A stretch of DNA of 28,180 bases from JAJTCH01 sp040386195 (lineage in GTDB: Bacteria > Pseudomonadota > Alphaproteobacteria > Rickettsiales > UBA1997): positions 1 through 28,180 of the forward strand of contig JAZKFV010000030.1 in the NCBI GenBank assembly GCA_040386195.1, given 5' to 3'. Below are positions 22,132-28,180 of this stretch, piece by piece. The notes beneath the pieces were generated by a model. It was given only the letters and a program-made list of their open reading frames with translations. It did no database searches and was not told where the DNA came from. Each line of letters opens with the position of its first letter. Positions within the stretch are counted from its first letter, which is position 1. A program made the position numbers and the translations under genes.

Positions 22132-22166
22132 TTATCAATCAAATGATTCAATCAGATGATTGATAA
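22132..22166. promoter_or_regulatory. Nested palindrome, candidate TetR-family operator of the efflux operon
   Basis: Outer arms TTATCAATCA (22132-22141) and TGATTGATAA (22157-22166) are perfect inverted repeats; between them lies an inner palindrome TGATTCAATCA (22144-22154) sharing the same TGATT/AATCA half-sites. The whole 35-base block is centred on 22149 and ends 17 bases before the first gene of the efflux operon. Its right arm contains GATAAT (22162-22167), a possible -10 box, so a bound repressor would block transcription. The operon itself encodes a TetR protein. Confidence 0.5.
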
Positions 22167-22183
22167 TTTTTTTGTAAGATGTA

Positions 22184-23632
22184 ATGAAAAATTTAAAATC
22201 CCTTCTCATCAGTTTTAACCTTATACTCAGCTTGCTCTTGGCTGCTTGTTCCAATGACAATGAGTTTAAAAGTTCTATCAAAGATCAAGTCCAATCCGAG
22301 TTTCTTGCTAATTCCACAAAAATTTCTAACCAAGCGCCAGAAGATAATTGGTGGATGGAATTTAATGATCCGCTTTTAAATCAGCTGGTTGAATTGGGTT
22401 TGAAAAATAATAAAGATATTCAAATTGCCAGCGCCGATATTGCCACTTCTCGAAATTTAAATGACATTCAAGTTGCCGCTTTATTGCCTTCAGCTGCAGT
22501 TTACGGCGGCAGGCAAAGATTTGCTTCGCCAGCTTTTGGGCCAAATGGTGTCAAATATGATATTTATCAATCGGGTTTTGATGCAGCTTGGGAATTGGAT
22601 TTTTTGGGTAAAAATTTAGATCGCAGCCGCGCGGGCAAATTGCGGTTTTTAGAAGAGGTGCAAATTTATAAAGCTACATCTCTAACCATTGCTGGCGAGA
22701 TTTCGCGCAACTATATTGAACTACGCAGCGCTGAAAAACAAATTGCCAATCTGCAAGAAATAATCAAGGCGCACAATCAAATTATTGCCATCATTAATCG
22801 CAAAGAAAAAAACGGCAGCGTGGCAAAAACTGATATTTATAACGCCACAATTAATCTTGGCGAAGCCACGTCACAATTGGCTGATTTGCAAACTATACAA
22901 AAAGTTGCCACTTATAAATTAGCAGTTTTGATTGGCAAAACTCCCGATCAAATTGGCGAAATTCTCAAAGATTCAAATCAAATTATAAATTATCAATCCG
23001 GAATTGTGCCGGTTGGTTTGAAGTCAGATATTCTGCGTCGCCGCCCTGATATTATTGCCGCTGAATATGAAATTGACGCTGCGGTTTTTGACAAAAAAGC
23101 TCAGCTCAAAGAATTTTTCCCGAGCTTTAATTTGACCGCCAATATTGGCGGTGGCGCTAATAATTTAGGCGATGTTTTTAAAAATGGTGCCAATGTAAAA
23201 AATATTCAAGGCTTTGTCTCGGTGCCGATATTTCAAGGCGGCAAGCTGATTGCCGAATATAAAATCAGCAAAAATAAAGCCAAAGTTGCGGTGCTTAATT
23301 ATGAAAATACCGTGCTCAAAGCTTTGGAAGAATGTGAGTCAGGGTTGGTGCGTTACATTAATTCGCTGCAAAGTGAAAGTGCGGCGGAGAGCCAGTTTAA
23401 AGCCAGCGCCAGCATTTTCAAAATCAGTCAAAATAAAAAACGTCTTGGGGCAATTTCTAGTGAAGATTTATCAGCTGCGCAAATTGCAATGCTCAAAATG
23501 GAAAATCAATTAATCACAAAAAAACAACAAACTTTAACTAACTTGATCGCCTTTCACAAAGCCATTGGCGGCGGCTTTGAGGGTTATGAAATGAAGTTTG
23601 AAAAAGATCAGGTTTTATGGGCAAAAAAATAA
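22184..23632 (+). CDS. NodT-family outer-membrane efflux lipoprotein (TolC-like)
   Basis: Outer-membrane channel of a tripartite exporter (482 residues). The signal peptide ends in a perfect lipobox LLLAAC (Cys22), typical of NodT/OprM-type channels. The mature part starts with the family motif DNWWMEFNDPLLNQLVELGL (about 53-72) followed by two repeated TolC halves, each with a long helical hairpin (for example ISRNYIELRSAEKQIANLQ and the second-half LLRRRPD motif as DILRRRPDIIAAEYE). It is the first gene of the efflux operon and overlaps tetR by 16 bases. Partners should be the HlyD adaptor and ABC transporter downstream. Confidence 0.93.
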   Translation: MKNLKSLLISFNLILSLLLAACSNDNEFKSSIKDQVQSEFLANSTKISNQAPEDNWWMEFNDPLLNQLVELGLKNNKDIQIASADIATSRNLNDIQVAALLPSAAVYGGRQRFASPAFGPNGVKYDIYQSGFDAAWELDFLGKNLDRSRAGKLRFLEEVQIYKATSLTIAGEISRNYIELRSAEKQIANLQEIIKAHNQIIAIINRKEKNGSVAKTDIYNATINLGEATSQLADLQTIQKVATYKLAVLIGKTPDQIGEILKDSNQIINYQSGIVPVGLKSDILRRRPDIIAAEYEIDAAVFDKKAQLKEFFPSFNLTANIGGGANNLGDVFKNGANVKNIQGFVSVPIFQGGKLIAEYKISKNKAKVAVLNYENTVLKALEECESGLVRYINSLQSESAAESQFKASASIFKISQNKKRLGAISSEDLSAAQIAMLKMENQLITKKQQTLTNLIAFHKAIGGGFEGYEMKFEKDQVLWAKK

Positions 23633-24282
23633 TCGAAAAACTTTTACCGCAAGAAAAAATTTTAGAAGCGGCAATTACAATTTTTTCGCAAAATGGTTTT
23701 GAAGGTGCTAGAACCAGAGATATTGCGGCTTTAGCTCAGGTGAATATTTCAAATTTGCATTATTATTTTGTTAGCAAAGACAATATTTATAAAGCGGTGA
23801 TTCAAAAGATTAATGACGAAACCAATAAACATATGATGCCAACTATGGTTGAACAACATCGAATTATTGCTAGCAGTAAAAATAAAAAAGAAATTATTGA
23901 AGCGGTAAAAATTATGGCAATCACTTTCGTGCTAGCAATTACAAGCCCGGAGCGCAAGAAATTTTCCAAAATTATTGCCTTTGAACAAATTGAACAAAGC
24001 AAACATTTTAAAATTTTGTTTGAAAATGTAATGCAAAAAGTCTGCGAACCCTTTCGATTGGCGGCGGCGAAGATTATGGGTAAAAAAATAAATAACACCG
24101 AAGTGATTTTAATGACTCATACTTTGATGGGAATGTTGTCATCTTTTCAACATAATAAATCAAGCTTGATGTATGTGAGCGGCTGGAAGGATTATGATTT
24201 GGAGAATCAGAAAGATATTAAAAAACACATTGCGCGAACTGTTGATAAATTATTTTTTAGTTACCTAAAAGTCCAAAATTGA
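23617..24282 (+). CDS. TetR-family regulator, CecR-like
   Basis: A 221-residue TetR-family repressor: the N-terminal helix-turn-helix (about 12-60) reads ILEAAITIFSQNGFEGARTR, DIAALAQVNISNLHYYF, then a helical ligand-binding domain (EQIEQSKHFKILFENVMQKV). Its arrangement, beside hlyD and a dual-ATPase ABC gene, resembles E. coli cecR (ybiH) with ybhGFSR. The start lies inside the outer-membrane gene (16-base overlap), so it is made from the operon it probably controls, giving autoregulation. The nested palindrome at 22132-22166 is the best candidate binding site. The ligand is unknown. Confidence 0.88.
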   Translation: MGKKIIEKLLPQEKILEAAITIFSQNGFEGARTRDIAALAQVNISNLHYYFVSKDNIYKAVIQKINDETNKHMMPTMVEQHRIIASSKNKKEIIEAVKIMAITFVLAITSPERKKFSKIIAFEQIEQSKHFKILFENVMQKVCEPFRLAAAKIMGKKINNTEVILMTHTLMGMLSSFQHNKSSLMYVSGWKDYDLENQKDIKKHIARTVDKLFFSYLKVQN

Positions 24283-24299
24283 AATGTAAAAATGTTACT

Positions 24300-24397
24300 C
24301 TGTCATCCTGAGCTTAAGCGAAGGATCTCTTGCAGCGCGTCGTGAACCAAAACCGAATTTGTCTCAAGAGATCCTTCGCTTAAGCTCAGGATGACAG
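24300..24397. repeat. Palindromic repeat family B, perfect copy
   Basis: Two perfect 33-base arms (24300-24332 and 24365-24397), beginning CTGTCATCCTGAGCTTAAGC, with a 32-base loop. It sits inside the efflux operon between the TetR gene and hlyD. The right arm ends in ATGACA, and TAAAAT follows at 24416-24421 (19-base gap), so the element might also bring a weak promoter for hlyD. Perfect arms suggest a recent or actively maintained copy. Confidence 0.9.
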
Positions 24398-24433
24398 TAT
24401 CAAACTAAATTAAGTTAAAATTTATTACTAATT

Positions 24434-25258
24434 ATGAAAAAGAAAATTCTAAAAATCGCTATCCCTGTTGCAGCCATATTTGCCGTGCTTTGGGGCGGGT
24501 ATAAAATTTATGGCTATGAAAAATCCAAACACGAAATTGTGCTTTATGGCAATGTTGATATTAAAGAAGTGAGCAGTTCTTTTCGAGTTGCGGGTCGATT
24601 AAAAACTTTGGCTTTTGATGAAGGCGATGTGGTCAAGCAGGGCGAATTGATTGCTTCGCTGGAGAGTGATACTTTTGCTAATGATTTAGAATTGGCGCAA
24701 GCAAATTTTGACGCAACTAAAGCGCAAGCGGAAAATGCTCAAATTAGATTCGCCAGAACTAAAGAACTTTTCAAGAATGATTCAGCGTCCAAGCAACAAT
24801 TTGATGATGAAAAAGCGGCTTTGAATGAGATTAAAGCGCGCTTGGAATCAGAAAAAGCGCGGGTGAAAATTGCCCAAACTGCTTTTAACGACACCAATCT
24901 TTACGCGCCTTCCGACGCTTTTGTGATGACCCGCGCTTTTGAAATTGGCTCAATGATTGCGCCCAGCCAAACGGTTTATGTTTTATCGCTAACCAATCAA
25001 TCTTATGTTCGCGCTTATGTTAGTGAAAAAGATTTAGGCAGAATTACCAACGGAATGGCGGTGAAAATTAAAACTGATAGCGGCACAAAATATGAAGGGC
25101 AAATTGGATTTATTTCTGATAAAGCGGAGTTCACTCCAAAATCAGTTGAAACCGCCGAGCTGCGCACTGACTTGGTTTATCGTGTTCGTGTTACTGTGAA
25201 AAATCCTGATGCAAAATTAAAACAAGGAATGCCTGTCACAATTTATTTAGCTTTATGA
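24434..25258 (+). CDS. HlyD-family periplasmic adaptor (YbhG-like)
   Basis: Membrane-fusion protein of 274 residues, with an N-terminal membrane anchor (about 6-27), the biotinyl-lipoyl-like start GNVDIKEVSSSFRVAGRLKT, a coiled-coil hairpin (about 95-155, LELAQANFDATKAQAENAQI onward), the return segment LYAPSDAFVMTRAFEIGSMI and a beta-barrel end PGMPVTIYL-like (KQGMPVTIYLAL). It links the ABC transporter to the outer-membrane channel. It is shorter than E. coli YbhG, mainly in the hairpin. The stop overlaps the ABC gene start by 4 bases (ATGA). Confidence 0.9.
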   Translation: MKKKILKIAIPVAAIFAVLWGGYKIYGYEKSKHEIVLYGNVDIKEVSSSFRVAGRLKTLAFDEGDVVKQGELIASLESDTFANDLELAQANFDATKAQAENAQIRFARTKELFKNDSASKQQFDDEKAALNEIKARLESEKARVKIAQTAFNDTNLYAPSDAFVMTRAFEIGSMIAPSQTVYVLSLTNQSYVRAYVSEKDLGRITNGMAVKIKTDSGTKYEGQIGFISDKAEFTPKSVETAELRTDLVYRVRVTVKNPDAKLKQGMPVTIYLAL

Positions 25259-26979
25259 GCGAGTCAGAAATCGTCATTGAAGTAAAAAATCTCGTCAAAA
25301 CTTTTCAAGGCGCAAACATCAACGCATTAGAAAATATCAATTTCAAAATTGCCGCTGGTGATTTTTTTTGTGTGCTCGGCGCCGACGCTGCGGGCAAGAC
25401 TACTCTGCTTAGAATCCTCGCTTCAGTGCTTAGTTTTAATTCTGGATCAGTAGAAATTTTGGGCAAAGAAATTCCCAAAAACATTTCTGAAATTCAGCAT
25501 TTGATTGGCTATATGCCGCAAAAATTTGGGCTTTATGAAGATTTGAGTGTTTTAGAAAATCTAGATTTATACGCAGATTTGCGAGGAATTGTGGGAGAAG
25601 AAAAGGCTCAGCGCATGGCGATGTTGTTAGAAGTTTCTAATTTAAAAAATTTCACCGATCGTGCAGCTGGCAAGCTTTCAGGCGGTATGAAACAAAAATT
25701 AGCTTTGATTTGCACTTTAGTTTCCAATCCAAAAATTTTATTGCTTGACGAAGTTAGCGTTGGCGTTGATCCAATTTCGCGCCAAGATTTAATTGGTATT
25801 GTAAAAAATTTAAGCTCGCAAGGCACTGCGGTTGTGTGGTCAACAACTTATTTGGATGAGGCGCAGTTTGCCAGCAATGTGCTTTTGATTAATGAGGGAA
25901 AACAAATATTTTCTGGTCAGCCGGAAGATTTTATTGCTAAAACTAAAGGTCGAACTTTTCTGCTCGAAGCCAAAGACAGCGCGTCTAATAAAAGAATAAA
26001 TCTGAATAATATTTTGCAAGTTGTGGGTGTTGTTGATGCGGTTTTGCAAGGAGATAAAATTAGAATTTTGACTAAAGATGGCAATTTAGAAAATCTTGAA
26101 AATGACTATAAAATTTCTGCGGTTGAATCAAATATTGAAGATTCTTTTTTGGAATATTTAAATCAAAAATTACCCGCCAAATCTGAGCTGGCAGCGCGTT
26201 ATGATCACATCCAAGATGAAAAAATTGTTATTGAAGCGCAAAATTTAACTAAAAAATTTGGTGATTTTATCGCCACTAACAATGTTAATTTTCAAATTAA
26301 ATCTGGAAAAATTTTTGGTTTTTTAGGCCCAAATGGCGCCGGAAAATCAACTACTTTCAAAATGCTTTGCGGCCTTTTAAAACCAACTGAAGGCGTGGCG
26401 CATGTTTCGGGAATTAGTCTTTTAACTTCGGCAAATGAAGCGCGGCAAAAAATTGGTTATATGGCGCAGAAATTTTCGCTATATTCTGAATTGAGTGTTT
26501 TGCAAAATCTAAAATTTTTCTGCGGCGTTTATGGTTTGAATGCGGCGGAATCAAAATTGGCAATTGATGAAGTTGTGCATAGTTTAGATTTGAAAAATTT
26601 TATCAATTCCAGCGCTGGCGAATTGCCGCTGGGAATCAAGCAGCGTTTGGCTTTGGGTTCGGCGCTTTTGCACAAGCCGGAAGTTTTATTTTTAGATGAA
26701 CCAACCAGCGGAGTTGATCCGGCAACGCGGCGAGAATTTTGGTTTCACATCAACGCTTTGGCGCAAAAAGGCGTGACAATTATGGTGACAACTCACTTTA
26801 TGGATGAGGCAGAATATTGTGATATTGTCGCGATTATTTATAAGGGTTTGAAAATTGCTGAAGCTGATCCGCAAAAATTAAAAGAGCAAATCACCAGCAA
26901 AGAGCTAGCAAATCCAACCTTCCAAGACGTGTTTGCTCATTTGATAAAACAACATGATTTGCAGGAGGCGGCTTCGTGA
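25255..26979 (+). CDS. ABC transporter with two fused ATPase domains (YbhF-like)
   Basis: A 574-residue protein with two nucleotide-binding domains. NBD1 (about 5-235): Walker A GADAAGKTT (42-50), signature LSGGMKQKLAL, Walker B ILLLDEVSVGVDP, and the switch position VVWSTTYLDEA, where the usual His is Thr. NBD2 (about 320-560): Walker A GPNGAGKSTT, signature LPLGIKQRLAL in place of LSGGQ, Walker B VLFLDEPTSGVDP, and an intact switch in TTHFMDEAEYCD. Each half thus has one non-standard motif, so ATP sites may be unequal. The layout matches YbhF, which works with HlyD and ABC-2 permeases to export small molecules. It overlaps both neighbours by 4 bases. Confidence 0.93.
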   Translation: MSESEIVIEVKNLVKTFQGANINALENINFKIAAGDFFCVLGADAAGKTTLLRILASVLSFNSGSVEILGKEIPKNISEIQHLIGYMPQKFGLYEDLSVLENLDLYADLRGIVGEEKAQRMAMLLEVSNLKNFTDRAAGKLSGGMKQKLALICTLVSNPKILLLDEVSVGVDPISRQDLIGIVKNLSSQGTAVVWSTTYLDEAQFASNVLLINEGKQIFSGQPEDFIAKTKGRTFLLEAKDSASNKRINLNNILQVVGVVDAVLQGDKIRILTKDGNLENLENDYKISAVESNIEDSFLEYLNQKLPAKSELAARYDHIQDEKIVIEAQNLTKKFGDFIATNNVNFQIKSGKIFGFLGPNGAGKSTTFKMLCGLLKPTEGVAHVSGISLLTSANEARQKIGYMAQKFSLYSELSVLQNLKFFCGVYGLNAAESKLAIDEVVHSLDLKNFINSSAGELPLGIKQRLALGSALLHKPEVLFLDEPTSGVDPATRREFWFHINALAQKGVTIMVTTHFMDEAEYCDIVAIIYKGLKIAEADPQKLKEQITSKELANPTFQDVFAHLIKQHDLQEAAS

Positions 26980-28103
26980 AAATAAATTTGATCCGGCTCA
27001 AAGCCATTTTAAAAAAAGAATTTTTGCAAATCAGAAGAGATAAAAGCGCTATGTTGATCGCTTTTGTTTTGCCTATCGCGCTGACTTGCATTTTTGGTTA
27101 TGCCATCTCAATTGATACTAACAAAATTAAAATTGGTTTGGTGATTGAAGATGCGCAAACCCAGGCAGTTTCTGAGTTGGTGGATTCTTTTGTTGGTTCA
27201 AAATTTGTCAGCATCACCAAAGTTGTTCGCGCGCGAGATTTGATTAGCCAAGATATTTTATCACAAAAAGTTGGAGTTGGTTTAATTATTCCGTCTGACT
27301 TTAGTAGAAAATTAATCAAAGAAAATATCGCTTCGGTGCAATTAGTAACTGACGGCTCCGACCCAAACACCGCGGCGTTTGCCAGCAATTATGTAAATGC
27401 GATTATGCAATTATATGCAACTCAAATGAATGCGAAAAAAGGCATAAAAATTATTCCCAGCGTCGAGATTCAAGAGCGGTTTTGGTATAACGAAGCTTTG
27501 AAAGCGAATCATTTACTCAACATTGGATCAATCGGATTTGTGCTTTCAATTGTTGGAACTTTGCTCACCGCATTAGTGGTGGCGCGCGATTGGGAGCGTG
27601 GTGCGATGGAATATTTGATTGCCACGCCAATTACAATTTATGAAATTATTTTAGGTAAAATTATTCCTTATTTAACTTTAGGAATGTGTTCATTTTTTAT
27701 CAGCTTTGCTTGTGTGTTGATTTTTTTTGGCACGCCTTTCAAAGGTTCAATTTTAATTTTTGCCCTGCTCGGATTTTGTTATTTGATTTTAACTACCAGC
27801 TTGGGACTGCTGATTTCAACGGCTTCCAAGAGCCAATTTGTGGCATCGCAAGGTGCAATTTTAGTTTCAATGGTGCCAACCATAATGCTTTCCGGTTTGA
27901 TTTACGACATTGAAACTATGCCTAAAATTATGCAATTTATCACCAATATTGTGCCGGCAAAATATTTGATTAACGCAATGCGAACAATATTTATGATGGG
28001 AAATGAATGGAGTATTATTGCTAAAAATATCTTGGGAATTATTGCGATTGCTGGGTTCTTGATTTTTATGATTTTTAGAAAAACTAAAAAAACCATCGAT
28101 TAG
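26976..28103 (+). CDS. ABC-2 type permease (YbhR/YhhJ-like)
   Basis: Membrane component of the exporter (375 residues): a cytoplasmic start with the family motif ILKKEFLQIRRDKSAMLIAF, a first helix (about 25-45), a large extracytoplasmic domain (about 46-170), then five or so helices; the segment VVARDWERGAMEYLIATPIT is the conserved ABC-2 cytoplasmic helix. The GTG start overlaps the ATPase stop (GTGA). E. coli has two such permeases (YbhS and YbhR); here a family A palindrome follows immediately, so a second permease in the same operon is unlikely and this one may form a homodimer. Confidence 0.92.
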   Translation: MKINLIRLKAILKKEFLQIRRDKSAMLIAFVLPIALTCIFGYAISIDTNKIKIGLVIEDAQTQAVSELVDSFVGSKFVSITKVVRARDLISQDILSQKVGVGLIIPSDFSRKLIKENIASVQLVTDGSDPNTAAFASNYVNAIMQLYATQMNAKKGIKIIPSVEIQERFWYNEALKANHLLNIGSIGFVLSIVGTLLTALVVARDWERGAMEYLIATPITIYEIILGKIIPYLTLGMCSFFISFACVLIFFGTPFKGSILIFALLGFCYLILTTSLGLLISTASKSQFVASQGAILVSMVPTIMLSGLIYDIETMPKIMQFITNIVPAKYLINAMRTIFMMGNEWSIIAKNILGIIAIAGFLIFMIFRKTKKTID

Positions 28104-28104
28104 A

Positions 28105-28180
28105 AAAACTGGATTGCCGCGCTGCGCTCGCAATGACGATGTTAAGAGTTTAATACAAAAAACAAAACATCGTCATTGCG
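28105..28180. repeat. Palindromic repeat family A, copy cut by the window end
   Basis: The full 34-base left arm (28105-28138) is identical to that at 721-754. A 32-base unrelated loop follows, and the right arm begins at 28171 and is cut off at the window end after 10 bases. It begins 2 bases after the permease stop codon. The loop differs from that of the first copy, showing that the arms, not the loop, are conserved. Confidence 0.9.

Overview
This AT-rich window carries densely packed housekeeping genes. The gene set points to a Gram-negative alphaproteobacterium, most likely a Rickettsiales-like or related host-associated lineage. The clues are VirB8 and VirB9 of a type IV secretion system, a split PDH E1 (pdhA and pdhB) close to an FtsB/DivIC gene, a MaeB-type malic enzyme fused to a phosphotransacetylase domain, KdsB for Kdo-containing LPS, and many small palindromic repeats, some lying inside coding sequence. 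The lineage is an inference; no rRNA gene or other decisive marker is present.

Layout: 1-702 holds a small XRE regulator and a divergent unknown ORF. 820-4405 (minus) is a tight block virB8-virB9-rimK-pheS. 4538-6146 (plus) is rodA-tatB, with a palindromic repeat over the rodA stop codon. 6103-10358 (minus) is pdhA-mntA-hepT-pdhB-ftsB-polyprenol/diacylglycerol kinase-like-gst; a HEPN/MNT toxin-antitoxin pair sits with overlapping ends between the two PDH E1 subunits. 10531-13843 (plus) holds a small lipoprotein, maeB and an orphan Gly/His-tailed protein. 13840-17935 (minus) holds zapE, a GIY-YIG protein, yebC, ymdB and an orphan OmpR-type response regulator, with several copies of a GTCATCCTGAGC palindrome between them. 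18000-20384 (plus) is pheT, far from pheS. Then come a decayed hicB, tRNA-Lys(TTT) on the minus strand, kdsB and a RimB-like retropepsin. 22184-28103 (plus) is an efflux locus: outer-membrane lipoprotein channel, TetR/CecR-like regulator, HlyD adaptor, tandem-ATPase ABC protein and ABC-2 permease.

Functional links: RimK (glutamate ligase) and the RimB-like protease are the writing and trimming halves of the ribosomal protein S6 modification system, here at separate loci. The efflux genes make a YbhGFR-like tripartite exporter; a nested palindrome just before its first gene is a good candidate operator for the TetR protein encoded in the same operon. PdhA/PdhB and the malic enzyme both act at the pyruvate/acetyl-CoA node.

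Most notable: (1) mntA-hepT embedded in the PDH operon; (2) a GTCGTTAGTCGT repeat family present as an intergenic hairpin and as in-frame coding sequence in ZapE and PheT; (3) a 34-bp-arm palindrome family abutting the stop codons of pheS, pheT (short form) and the ABC permease; (4) MITE-like palindromes with expanded ends around the GIY-YIG gene; (5) the candidate TetR operator. No CRISPR array, insertion sequence or rRNA was seen, and no gene-free stretch exceeds about 300 bases.
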